This document shows, in pieces, positions 29,739 through 38,359 of a stretch of DNA of 64,000 nt. This stretch comes from Ruegeria arenilitoris (GTDB lineage Bacteria; Pseudomonadota; Alphaproteobacteria; Rhodobacterales; Rhodobacteraceae): positions 625,453 through 689,452 of the forward strand of contig NZ_WQHX01000003.1 in assembly GCF_013035425.1 (NCBI RefSeq). Direction: 5' to 3'. The notes beneath the pieces are model-generated. The model did no database searches. It worked only from the letters and a program-made list of their open reading frames with translations, and was not told where the DNA came from. The translations under genes were made by a program, and so were the position numbers. The stretch's first letter is position 1. Every line of letters starts with the position of its first letter.

Positions 29739-30843
29739 CGGTCCCACCCCCAACCAGAGCTTTAACTCCTGTAGTGCCCGGGCATGAGGTTGGCATACCA
29801 CGGGCGACGCGCACTGCCAGATAGGCAAAGGCCTGAGCCTCAAGCATATCTCCATCCAGGCCCACTGCTTCGACCGGCAACACCGGACAATCCAGCGACA
29901 CGCGTAACATTTCCATTAGAACCGGGTTGTGCCGCCCTCCGCCTGTCACCAGCACGCGTTTGGGTGCCTTTGGGCAATGCTCCATCCCCTGAACAACGGC
30001 CGCTGCGCACATTGCTGTGAGTGTAGCCACTGCATCGGAATTGCTAAGCTCTTTGACCAATTCAATCATTTCTGAAAAATCGTTCCGATCCAGAGACTTA
30101 GGAGGTATCCGAGAAAAATAGGGCTCAGCTAGAAATAATTCCAAAGCGCCGGTTTCTACATCGCCGCCACGAGCCGTCTCGCCGTTTCTGTCCATGGGCA
30201 ATCCAAGGCGCTTCTGCATCAGGTCGTCCACAGGCGCATTTGCTGGCCCTGTGTCAAATGCCAACAAAGCGCCGGGTTCTTCTGGGTTATCGAATGACGG
30301 GTTTACAAATGTGAGATTTGCGACTCCACCAAGGTTCAGGAAACACAATGGCTCCTCGGCACCAATCCATTTCGCGCAAGCAAAATGGAAAAACGGTGCA
30401 AGAGGTGCTCCCTCGCCACCCAGAGCAACGTCGTCGCTGCGAAAGTCCCAAACAACTGGCAGACCCAAAGCCTGGGCAAGCCCCAACCCGTCGCCAACCT
30501 GCAATGTTCCACGACCGCGCGGTTCGTGTGCAAGCGTCTGACCGTGAAACCCAATCAACTCGACATCCTCGAATTCCGAAAGCACCTCGGCATGGGCCTG
30601 TGTAACCATTAGCGCTGCAGCATCAACTTCAGGTCCATGCCAACGTTCCAAAGCGGCCCTAAGAGTTGCTCGCTCGGAGTCCGAATAAGCCCGATAGCCG
30701 GTTTGGCCAAAGCCAAAAATCGACTCACCATCCGTCACGACAACCGCAGCGTCCACTCCGTCAAGCGAGGTACCGGACATAGCCCCCAATGCTCGCACCG
30801 GGCCCGAACCTTTGGTGTTCCATCTGATGTGTTTTTTTTGCAT
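29704..30843 (-). CDS. anmK: anhydro-N-acetylmuramic acid kinase
   Basis: Phosphorylates and opens 1,6-anhydro-MurNAc for peptidoglycan recycling. The 379-residue protein shows [14 protein letters not shown] near the N-terminus, [28 protein letters not shown], and [12 protein letters not shown], all ASKHA/AnmK features. The ATG at 30843 is preferred. It marks the left edge of the accessory region; in relatives tyrS lies nearby on the opposite strand. NagZ of the same pathway is at 50566. Confidence 0.94.
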   Translation of the reverse strand: MQKKHIRWNTKGSGPVRALGAMSGTSLDGVDAAVVVTDGESIFGFGQTGYRAYSDSERATLRAALERWHGPEVDAAALMVTQAHAEVLSEFEDVELIGFHGQTLAHEPRGRGTLQVGDGLGLAQALGLPVVWDFRSDDVALGGEGAPLAPFFHFACAKWIGAEEPLCFLNLGGVANLTFVNPSFDNPEEPGALLAFDTGPANAPVDDLMQKRLGLPMDRNGETARGGDVETGALELFLAEPYFSRIPPKSLDRNDFSEMIELVKELSNSDAVATLTAMCAAAVVQGMEHCPKAPKRVLVTGGGRHNPVLMEMLRVSLDCPVLPVEAVGLDGDMLEAQAFAYLAVRVARGMPTSCPGTTGVKALVGGGTVSAPERAYNQR

Positions 30844-31761
30844 GTCTGGTGACAATATCCTTTGTCGGCCGTCAACGCACACAACCTTACGACGCGGCGC
30901 TTACAAACTGCACGTTGGCAGGATCACGATGCAAGGCGATTAAACTCAAATATCACACATATTTTCTCGATCGCGGCTTGGGTTCAACAGATTTGTTTCG
31001 CAGTTTACCAATCGGTGGTTTGTAAAAAACAATCGAACATCGGCAAGACCAACTCGAATTTGCGAATTGGGACCTTTTGCTTGGTGATTTCGCCGCACAT
31101 ACAGTGCCCAGAAACACCAATCCCGAGGCACAATTTGACCTAACACCCCAAGTGGGGGGCTCCATCGCCACGATGATGTGGTTGGGCCGTCTCTTCGATT
31201 CGCTCAAGGCTGTTAAAGTGTGCCTCGGACCTCTTAGCCCATTGCAAAAAGAGCGAAAACACGATGAATGTCGCAAGCAATCTGAAACTTGGTAAATTAA
31301 CCGAACAACGTTTTGAAACCTAGCCCTACCAAAAAAGGGGAGCTGTCTTTCACCAGGCGCCTAACAATTCAGGTTAGGCGCAGCAGCATCAAAGTCATTT
31401 ATGCAAAACTATGGAACCCTAAAACCAAATGTGTCTTGCGGCGCGTTTACTTGATGGCGTGGTATCGAACAGCCACTACCCGCTTTTATTCACAAACGCC
31501 GAGAGTTTTTTTAGTTGAGGAACTAGCGAGCGGATACCGTCGACGCAAAAAAGCCTGACAACTGCGTATCAGGCCAAGGTTACGCAAAGATTGACGGCAT
31601 CACTTCCGCAACCAACTTTGTTGCCCTCATTGAAAAACGCGGAAACCGCGCTTTTGAGTTTGAGAGATTTTTGGATAGAAGTGTTGCGCGCTCTTGTGTA
31701 ACGAAAAACGGAAACTACGTACCGTTTCACGTGATGTGTAACGCTTGAAAGGTAAAGGGTA
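30844..31761. other. Long region without a convincing gene, left part of the accessory island
   Basis: 918 bp between anmK and the zinc-ribbon gene. It contains only short unsupported frames lacking ribosome binding sites, a small CCCC-AAGT-GGGG palindrome near 31146, and a minus-strand intrinsic terminator at 31547-31574. The promoter of anmK should lie at its left end. No tRNA or transposon end was recognised. Confidence 0.6.
31547..31574 (-). terminator. Orphan intrinsic terminator on the minus strand
   Basis: On the minus strand GCCTGA and TCAGGC pair around a 10-nt loop and are followed by six T residues. No supported minus-strand gene lies upstream of it (31575 onwards), so it may end a small RNA or belong to a lost gene. 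Confidence 0.7.
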
Positions 31762-32490
31762 ATGAGTAAAACCTGCCCTAAATGCGAAAACGCCATTACC
31801 AACGCCCGCGCCATCTATTGCAGCAGCAAATGTCGTGTGCAGGCATTGCGCGATAAACGCCGCGCCGAAGGATTGACGGCCCGTGGGAAACCTCGCTTGG
31901 TAGGTTTTGTCCATAACTATGGCGATGAAGCGGCAGAATTAAAGACTCTCGAAGGAAAGTTACAATTCGCTTCAGATTTTATCGAAGACGCAAGCGACAA
32001 GGCAAAGTGGGACAAAATGGACGATGATGAAGTGGGTAAGGCTTTCGCTGCCGCAACCTACGCCATCGATCTTTTAGTTAAACTGCAACACGAATGCAGA
32101 AAGCGGCGAGAGGAACTAGAAATTAACGAGGAAGACCCCTACTCGCTGGACCCAGTATATCGGTTAGACTCAGCAGATGGCGAACACGACCGTTTCTCAA
32201 TTCATCCAACCAACTGGGACAATGACACCGATACCATGCTGGAACGGATAGTGGCAGGCGCTGTGTTCGGTCTGTTCCGTGACAACGATGACCCGCGTAT
32301 AGATGAAGAAGACGAAGGTCCCAACTATTACGATTTGGGATACTGGAAAGACGGTGTTCTCTACCACGGCATTGAGAACGAGGTTGCACTTCCCGATCCG
32401 TCTTTGGATGACCTGTTCGACCATTTGTACAATTGGGGGCGGCACCCGAAACTCAAAGCCGACGATTACAAACTCTGGGTGCAGACATGA
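31762..32490 (+). CDS. Zinc-ribbon hypothetical protein
   Basis: A 242-residue protein. The N-terminus carries a probable zinc-binding site with Cys5, Cys8, Cys20 and Cys24, followed by a basic stretch (VQALRDKRRAEG), a pattern seen in phage and island proteins that touch nucleic acid. Residues 50-110 look helical. The rest is strongly acidic (repeated D/E, Tyr, Trp) and not recognised. A GGTAAAGGG leader precedes the ATG. Position in the accessory island suggests recent acquisition. Function unknown. Confidence 0.7.
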   Translation: MSKTCPKCENAITNARAIYCSSKCRVQALRDKRRAEGLTARGKPRLVGFVHNYGDEAAELKTLEGKLQFASDFIEDASDKAKWDKMDDDEVGKAFAAATYAIDLLVKLQHECRKRREELEINEEDPYSLDPVYRLDSADGEHDRFSIHPTNWDNDTDTMLERIVAGAVFGLFRDNDDPRIDEEDEGPNYYDLGYWKDGVLYHGIENEVALPDPSLDDLFDHLYNWGRHPKLKADDYKLWVQT

Positions 32491-32617
32491 GAAACGTTGC
32501 CCGCATGCACACCCGCCGGCCCGTCGAGACCGAAACGCAGCCCTCTGACTGGTGTCGCTTGGGTAGGAATGTAGATTCTAGTTGGGTTCGCAAAGGTTGC
32601 GTTGCATCACCATCAGG

Positions 32618-32643
32618 CAGCTTTGTCCGCGCAGCAGTCGTTC
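32618..32643 (+). repeat. Degenerate direct repeat, copy A
   Basis: A 26-nt sequence beginning CAGCTTTG and ending AGTCGTTC that recurs at 36073-36098 with three mismatches, in the same orientation. A shorter relative is at 35922-35941. It sits between the zinc-ribbon gene and the hydrolase gene. Confidence 0.6.
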
Positions 32644-32759
32644 TCGCCGAATGCATCGAGCGTCCGTATTGAGGCCTTTTTCGCAAATGCCGCGATGAAC
32701 CCATTGTCCGCTTATCGCAGAATATGCCGAGACCAATCTTTGACCTCTGCCTCAACTGT

Positions 32760-33707
32760 TTACCTGTTTAAGAACTCCGCCACGGCATCTGTCGAAAGCT
32801 TCACTGCCTCGGGCTTGTAGTAGAAGTCCACATGGGAGAATTCATCAAACGCCAGTTCCTCGTGCTCATTCGTTAGCTTTTCTACAAACTGAGTTGAGCA
32901 GGACGCTGTGGAGGCATTTGTGCCGTAGATGGTAAGTGAGGGCTGCGCAATCTTGTCTGCATAGGCTTCACCGATGGAAATCAGCGACTGCATGGGCTGA
33001 TCGCCGATGTGCATGTTCGTGAAGTTTGCAACCGCAACTGGACCTTTTGCACCATCACGGCCGTAGTAGTCATAGGTCTCGCCAGCCATCGCAGGGTAGG
33101 CGGCCGCGTCAACGAACTCTTCGCGGGACATTTCGTCGTTCAGTCCGAACGGCGCAACGTAATCCGGCTCACCAGTTTCATACATCTTCTGCGTTGACGC
33201 ATTCGCGGAAGCGATCAATTGGTTCGCTGCATCACGGTCGGCCCACTGGAAGGCGTCCGCCGCCATCATACCGGACACCATAGCTATCTTCTTAATTCGG
33301 TGATCAGTCACAGCAGCCGATGCGATGATTGAACCGCCTTGGCAGACGCCCAGACCGTAAACTTCTTCAACGAACGGCAGTGTGCCGAGGTAAGACACGG
33401 CGTCCCAAGTGTTTTCGATCAGCCGGAACATGTAACGGGATTGCTTGTGCTCCCCGGGCAGCGCAGGGGACGAGCCCATGCCGAGGTAGTCGAAACCGAG
33501 GTAGATGAAGCCCCGTGCGGCCATTTCCGGTCCGTAGGTTGCCGGGATTTGGTCCTTAACCTGCGGGAACGGACTGGCCCCCACGATGGCCTTGTAGGTC
33601 TTGGCCTCATCAAAGCCTTCGGGCAGGTACAGATCGCCCGCCAGATCCACGCCAAAGGATTTGAAGGTGACTTTGTTTTTGCCCGCGGTGAGGTTTTGGG
33701 TCGTCAT
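32760..33707 (-). CDS. alpha/beta hydrolase with cysteine nucleophile elbow
   Basis: A 315-residue hydrolase. The nucleophile elbow reads GLGVCQGGS with Cys122 where most family members have Ser, as in dienelactone-hydrolase and YcjY-type enzymes. The likely catalytic His is His292 in EFSHVDF. No signal peptide. It is divergent from a TetR regulator, with palindromes between them, so it is probably induced by a ligand of that regulator. Likely role: hydrolysis of a xenobiotic or ester-like compound; substrate unknown. Confidence 0.82.
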   Translation of the reverse strand: MTTQNLTAGKNKVTFKSFGVDLAGDLYLPEGFDEAKTYKAIVGASPFPQVKDQIPATYGPEMAARGFIYLGFDYLGMGSSPALPGEHKQSRYMFRLIENTWDAVSYLGTLPFVEEVYGLGVCQGGSIIASAAVTDHRIKKIAMVSGMMAADAFQWADRDAANQLIASANASTQKMYETGEPDYVAPFGLNDEMSREEFVDAAAYPAMAGETYDYYGRDGAKGPVAVANFTNMHIGDQPMQSLISIGEAYADKIAQPSLTIYGTNASTASCSTQFVEKLTNEHEELAFDEFSHVDFYYKPEAVKLSTDAVAEFLNR

Positions 33708-33749
33708 GGTCTTGGTCCTTTCGGGGTCAGGCAGCTTTGCGCCTTGCTA

Positions 33750-33771
33750 AAGTAAATTGTTGTGTTTACTT
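33750..33771. promoter_or_regulatory. Probable TetR operator 1
   Basis: AAGTAAA (33750-33756) and TTTACTT (33765-33771) form a perfect 7-bp inverted repeat with an 8-nt spacer between the hydrolase and tetR genes. Half-site length and spacing fit TetR-family binding. Confidence 0.55.
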
Positions 33772-33788
33772 ATGGTTGGAAGATGGCA

Positions 33789-33800
33789 TTTGTAAACAAA
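33789..33800. promoter_or_regulatory. Probable TetR operator 2
   Basis: TTTGT-AA-ACAAA is a 12-nt near-perfect palindrome 27 nt before the tetR start codon and shares the GTAAA core with the site at 33750-33771. It could be a second operator or part of the tetR promoter. Confidence 0.4.
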
Positions 33801-33826
33801 TCTTTTTACTTTTTGGGGTAGAAATC

Positions 33827-34417
33827 TTGAAACGCACTGAAAAAAAACGAAAAGATATCATTGATGCGGCCATTGATGAGTTCAAAGAGCAGGGGTTTCT
33901 GGGGGCGAAGACGACCTCAATTGCCAAAAGAGCCAACGTATCGAGTCGCACTCTCTACAATCACTTCGAGAGCAAAGAAGCACTGTTTGAGGCGATCTCA
34001 CAGATCATGGTGGAACAGAACCGGAGCATGGAGCCCGTGCCCTATGACCCGGACCGCGACTTCGTCGAGCAATTGAAGGAGGCCTTGTGGCGCTACATTG
34101 GGGTAATCACTGAAGAGACGGCCATCGGACTAAATCGGATGGTCATCTCAGAATTGATCCGTGACCTTGATCGATCTCGGCAATTCTTCAAAGAAACCGC
34201 CACACATGATTACCCAATTACGAGGCTGATAAGCGAAGCAATGGATTCTGGTGTGATCCGTAAGGCCGATCCGGCCTTTGCAACCAACCAACTTCTTGCG
34301 CTTGTGAAAAATTTCTTCTTCTGGCCTGAGTTCTTCCTCGGCGAGAACCCGACGCCGAAGGACGTACTGGACGATTGTGTCACGATGTTTCTGAAGCACT
34401 ACAAGGCAGACGTTTGA
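33827..34417 (+). CDS. TetR-family transcriptional regulator
   Basis: A 197-residue repressor-type protein. The N-terminal helix-turn-helix (about 10-55) includes TTSIAKRANVSSRTLYNHFESKEALFEAI. The C-terminal ligand-binding domain is helical. No ATG fits; the TTG at 33827 has GGGG 8 nt upstream and begins at the expected residue of the family, so it is chosen over the upstream extension. Divergent from the hydrolase and followed by a convergent MFS gene, it probably controls both. Confidence 0.85.
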   Translation: MKRTEKKRKDIIDAAIDEFKEQGFLGAKTTSIAKRANVSSRTLYNHFESKEALFEAISQIMVEQNRSMEPVPYDPDRDFVEQLKEALWRYIGVITEETAIGLNRMVISELIRDLDRSRQFFKETATHDYPITRLISEAMDSGVIRKADPAFATNQLLALVKNFFFWPEFFLGENPTPKDVLDDCVTMFLKHYKADV

Positions 34418-34526
34418 TCGATCATCACCAAGGGCAGGAAAGTCCGCAAAGATGACATAGAGCGAATTCACTGAACGTTGGCATTGGGCTCAAATTGTCG
34501 AATGCTGCAAGTCGCGCAAATGGCGG

Positions 34527-35816
34527 CTATTCAATCTTGGCGGTAAGCCGTTTGGCTAAGATGCCGATTAGGAACACGGACATGACGAGAAACACAGCGC
34601 CAAACATCCAAGCCGTGGGTGTGGAGTAGACCTCAGCAATAGCGCCGGCCAAAATCAGGCCCAAAGCTGCTCCAAGTTGTTGTATCAGCGATCTAAGAGA
34701 CAGCATTGTAGATCTCTGGCTGTTTTCTACGCATCTATGAAGAATACTGCTGGCTGGCGTTTCAGAAACACCAAGGACTACGGAATAGATGATAAAAACC
34801 GTCACAAAGCCGACGATACTGTCCTGTAAAGCCAATGCGATCTGAACGCCCGCCATGCAAGCAAAAGCCGCCGCAAGTGCAATTGCGTGCCGCCGTCTGA
34901 AAATCCGACTGATGTAAGGGGACAGCGACGCGCCGAAAGCTATTGAGAAGAAATAGGCAGCGGTCAGGATACCAATGATAGTGTTTGCATAGCCTTCCTC
35001 CAACATTGGCTTGGCATGGGTCGGCCAGATCACCTCGACTGGATTGGTCGCCATTAGGAAAAACGCCAGCGCTGCCAAAAGTACCGACAACGCCGGATGT
35101 CTCAATGCGAGAAGAGTTGCATCTTTGATCACCAGGGGCACAGTGGCAAACCCCTGTTTCAGAGCATGAGGATTCAACGGGCGCGGTTTTTCCACAATAA
35201 AAAACAGGGTATAGACGAACACCCCAAGCATCACTGCTAGGCTCGCCGCGTAAGACACATCATAGATGCTGACACCCAGTCTCTTTGCCACCGAGCCAAA
35301 GAGATCGGGCAAAAGGCCTCCTAAAACAGACCCCACCGCCAAGCCCATGGCATTGGCCCATTGCGCCTTTGCAAGAGCAGGTTGAACATCCACATTCGGC
35401 GCAGCGGCTTTGAAGGTTTCGACGAACCAAGCGTCGAGCGTGCCCGACCGCAATGCGCGTCCAAAACCGATGAAGACAAACGAGAGCGCTAGAACATAGA
35501 AATCGCTTGTCGAGAGAAAGAGAGCGAGTGAAACCACGCTGGCGACGACCGCGGCCAGAAAGACTGGCTTTCGTCCAATGTTGTCGGCCAATCCGCCGAA
35601 CGGGAGTTCCATCGCCATGGTTGTCAGTGAGTAAACCCCAAAAAGAAGCGAAATCTGGAAGAGATTCATGCCTCGATCGGTCAACGCCAGTGCAACAACG
35701 GCGACCGTCAAACCCATCGCAAAACGATCGAGAAACTGGTGGACCTGAAACACCCGGATGTGCCGTCTAGCTGGAAAGGTCAGCGCAGCGAAGGAGAATT
35801 TTAATTCCGTTGCCAT
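34527..35816 (-). CDS. MFS transporter
   Basis: A 429-residue inner-membrane transporter with twelve predicted helices. The MFS motif between helices 2 and 3 appears as GGLADNIGRKPVF. Layout resembles drug:proton antiporters. It is convergent with tetR (109 bp). With the hydrolase and TetR gene it forms a plausible detoxification or export cassette. Substrate unknown. Confidence 0.87.
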   Translation of the reverse strand: MATELKFSFAALTFPARRHIRVFQVHQFLDRFAMGLTVAVVALALTDRGMNLFQISLLFGVYSLTTMAMELPFGGLADNIGRKPVFLAAVVASVVSLALFLSTSDFYVLALSFVFIGFGRALRSGTLDAWFVETFKAAAPNVDVQPALAKAQWANAMGLAVGSVLGGLLPDLFGSVAKRLGVSIYDVSYAASLAVMLGVFVYTLFFIVEKPRPLNPHALKQGFATVPLVIKDATLLALRHPALSVLLAALAFFLMATNPVEVIWPTHAKPMLEEGYANTIIGILTAAYFFSIAFGASLSPYISRIFRRRHAIALAAAFACMAGVQIALALQDSIVGFVTVFIIYSVVLGVSETPASSILHRCVENSQRSTMLSLRSLIQQLGAALGLILAGAIAEVYSTPTAWMFGAVFLVMSVFLIGILAKRLTAKIE

Positions 35817-36072
35817 GCTCGCACCTTCAGCCTTGCAGGCGATCTGCGCAATACCTCCGCAGAGGCGATGTCCATCCCGCGTGCGTAAAAACGTCGTTCG
35901 AACAAGCGCTGCTAAAGCTCACTTTATCCGCGCAGCGGACGAGGACGCTTCCCAACGTTGGGTCCACTAAGATATGGAGATGAACCACGTCGGCAGTCTG
36001 GATGATACCCGCGCCAACTTATTGATAAAATTTATATTTCGCACAGAACTTTTGGCTGATCATTGATAACGT

Positions 36073-36098
36073 CAGCTTTGCCCGCACAGTAGTCGTTC
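36073..36098 (+). repeat. Degenerate direct repeat, copy B
   Basis: Matches 32618-32643 at 23 of 26 positions in the same orientation. The two copies bracket the hydrolase-tetR-MFS cassette. The shorter third copy at 35922-35941 matches copy A at 17 of 20 positions. Confidence 0.6.
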
Positions 36099-36402
36099 GT
36101 TCGGATCAAACGCCCGTAGGCGCTGCGAACGTCTGCATCAACCCAATGATAACATACTGCGACATCAAGAGGATTAGTAACCTTGAACCCAAGGCCCCGG
36201 AGATTGCAAATATTCTCCACTAAAATCGCGCTGCAAGTACGTCAATCGGTGAAGTCCACTTTTTGTCCGACCACCTTACGTATTTCAGTAAGTTATCTAC
36301 TATACCAATGGCTTCAACCACTGTGTTGAGATCATCTGTAACTTCGAGGATCTAATTGTCGACACGAATGTATCTGTTTCCTTTGCCAGAAGCAGGAAGG
36401 TT

Positions 36403-36654
36403 TCACTTGTCCAAATCACCAATATCTGTCCAGTCTAGGTCTGCAGGTAACTTTGCGCCTCGTGTGTATCGCTTGATTTGCCCAGGTGGGACAGTTTTCG
36501 GGCCTTTTCACCCTACATGCTGCTGTGTCCGCGATCCGTTGAAACCGATAATTTCAGCTTTTGGGCTCAAGGCGGTTGCTCACTCAATCTCGGTGAACGC
36601 CCACTTTGCGGCAGGAACCTCCATCCGAAACGCTAGTCTAGTTAATAAAGACAT
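36403..36654 (-). pseudogene. Decayed reading frame with two internal TGA codons
   Basis: An 84-codon minus-strand frame whose translation stays protein-like across two internal TGA stops (segments VPAAKWAFTEIE, ATALSPKAEIIGFNGSRTQQ, GPKTVPPGQIKRYTRGAK). Both stops could come from CGA by one transition. No family is recognised. It may be a gene fragment left from an insertion, or chance. Confidence 0.3.
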
Positions 36655-37019
36655 GACCAGAACCCAAATCCCCGTTGGGTTTAGTGACCTTTGGATATTC
36701 TGCATAGCCACTGCACCCAAATTTCCTTTCAAGCTCTGGTAAATCACCTAGGCGAGGATCGGGAAGGGTGTTAGGGGGTGATGACTGCCACTATTTCTTT
36801 GAGAATATGTTTAGGTATTTCCTTGCCCCAGATCTGACACTGGACAACATGTCTCGAGTAGTGACTGGACATTCGTGAAGACATAAGGAATTAGGAAACA
36901 ATGTCCAACGAAACTTTGCCCTATTCGTGTGGACAGGCGGGTCTGGTTTGATTTCCACTGACCTATAACTTCCACCTGCCCTTGCCGAAAGGGCCAAAAC
37001 AAAAGGCCTGTTGAGCGTC

Positions 37020-38264
37020 ATGAACTACCACCCCAAATCGGATTTCATCGCCACGATGATCGAGCGCGGCTTTCTTGCCGACTGCACCGATTATCAAGGC
37101 CTGGATGAAGCACTGATAAGCGGGGTACAGACTGCCTATATCGGCTATGATGCCACTGCGCAGTCGCTTCACGTGGGCCACCTGATGAACATCATGGTTC
37201 TGCGCTGGTTACAAAAAACTGGACACAAACCAATTACGTTGATGGGCGGGGGCACAACAAAGGTGGGTGATCCCTCATTCCGTTCAGACGAACGCCCCCT
37301 TTTAGGTCCTGATCAGATCGACGCCAATATCGAGGGCATGAAGCAAGTATTCTCAAAGTACCTGTCCTATGACGACAGCGAAACTGGAGCCTTGATGCTC
37401 AACAATGCCGAGTGGTTGGACGATCTGAATTACCTTGATTTCCTGCGCGACATTGGACGGCATTTTTCGGTCAACCGGATGCTTTCGTTTGAATCGGTGA
37501 AATCTAGGTTGGACCGCGAACAGTCGCTCTCGTTTCTCGAATTCAACTACATGATTTTGCAGGCGTATGACTTCCTTGAGCTAAATCGCCGCTACGGCTG
37601 TGTGCTGCAAATGGGCGGGTCGGACCAATGGGGAAACATCGTAAACGGCATAGACCTGACACGCCGTGTGTTGGATCATGAAATCTATGGACTGACCACT
37701 CCACTGCTTACAACTAGTGACGGCCGCAAGATGGGTAAGTCACAGGGGGGTGCTGTTTGGCTAAACGGAGACATGTTATCGGCCTACGAGTTCTGGCAGT
37801 TCTGGCGAAATACAACAGATGCTGATGTTGGTCGGTTCCTGAAAATCTTCACCGAGTTGCCAGTTGACGAGTGTGATCGTCTAGCGGCACTGGCGGGATC
37901 AGAAATAAACGAGGCAAAGATCCGTTTGGCGAATGAAGTTACTAGCCTACTGCACGGGACCAACGCCGCAATCAATGCTGAAGCCACCGCCCGCGAAGTA
38001 TTTGAGCGAGGTGGTGTTGGAGACGACTTGCCAACTTTGACGTTATCCGGAGAAGAGTTACCGATTTCGGTCGTTCAATTGATAGTCAAATCGGGGCTCG
38101 CCAAATCTGGGAAAGAAGCCAAGCGCCTGATTGCCGAAAACGGAGCGAAACTTGACGATGCTCCATTAACTGACGCCGGCTTGATGATCGATCAAGGAAT
38201 TCTGTCCTCACCCGTTAAGTTAAGCGCCGGTAAAAAACGGCATGCGCTGGTTCAGCTGGGATAG
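37020..38264 (+). CDS. tyrS: tyrosyl-tRNA synthetase
   Basis: A class I synthetase of 414 residues that charges tRNA-Tyr. The HIGH motif is HVGH at 51-54, the KMSKS loop is KMGKS in the middle of the protein, and an S4-type RNA-binding domain occupies the last 65 residues. The ATG at 37020 is used; a TTG three codons earlier is an alternative. It marks the right edge of the accessory region and is followed by a terminator. Confidence 0.96.
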   Translation: MNYHPKSDFIATMIERGFLADCTDYQGLDEALISGVQTAYIGYDATAQSLHVGHLMNIMVLRWLQKTGHKPITLMGGGTTKVGDPSFRSDERPLLGPDQIDANIEGMKQVFSKYLSYDDSETGALMLNNAEWLDDLNYLDFLRDIGRHFSVNRMLSFESVKSRLDREQSLSFLEFNYMILQAYDFLELNRRYGCVLQMGGSDQWGNIVNGIDLTRRVLDHEIYGLTTPLLTTSDGRKMGKSQGGAVWLNGDMLSAYEFWQFWRNTTDADVGRFLKIFTELPVDECDRLAALAGSEINEAKIRLANEVTSLLHGTNAAINAEATAREVFERGGVGDDLPTLTLSGEELPISVVQLIVKSGLAKSGKEAKRLIAENGAKLDDAPLTDAGLMIDQGILSSPVKLSAGKKRHALVQLG

Positions 38265-38289
38265 CTTCTTGCCGGAGCGTTAAAACAGC

Positions 38290-38325
38290 AAGTGACCACT
38301 TAATGAGGTGGTCACTTTTGTTTTC
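38290..38325 (+). terminator. Intrinsic terminator of tyrS
   Basis: AAGTGACCACT and AGGTGGTCACTT form a near-perfect stem with a 5-nt loop, followed by a T-rich tail. It lies 25 nt past the tyrS stop and may also serve the convergent gene at 38360. Confidence 0.85.
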
Positions 38326-38359
38326 TTGCGAGTCGCGTGCTTTCTTAGGGTCGCAAATC

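Larger units (their letters stand above)
35817..37019. other. Long region without an intact gene, right part of the accessory island
   Basis: About 1.2 kb between the MFS gene and tyrS. It holds two copies of a degenerate repeat (35922-35941, 36073-36098) and a decayed minus-strand frame (36403-36654). The remainder is AT-richer than its surroundings by eye, with no supported coding sequence. The tyrS promoter should lie in the last 150 bp. Confidence 0.6.

Noticed and set aside
31313..31558. 81-codon plus-strand frame before the orphan terminator
   Set aside because: No ribosome binding site, no recognisable domain, and irregular composition.
36356..36742. 128-codon plus-strand frame in the island
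   Set aside because: No ribosome binding site, odd composition, and it runs antisense to the decayed frame at 36403-36654.
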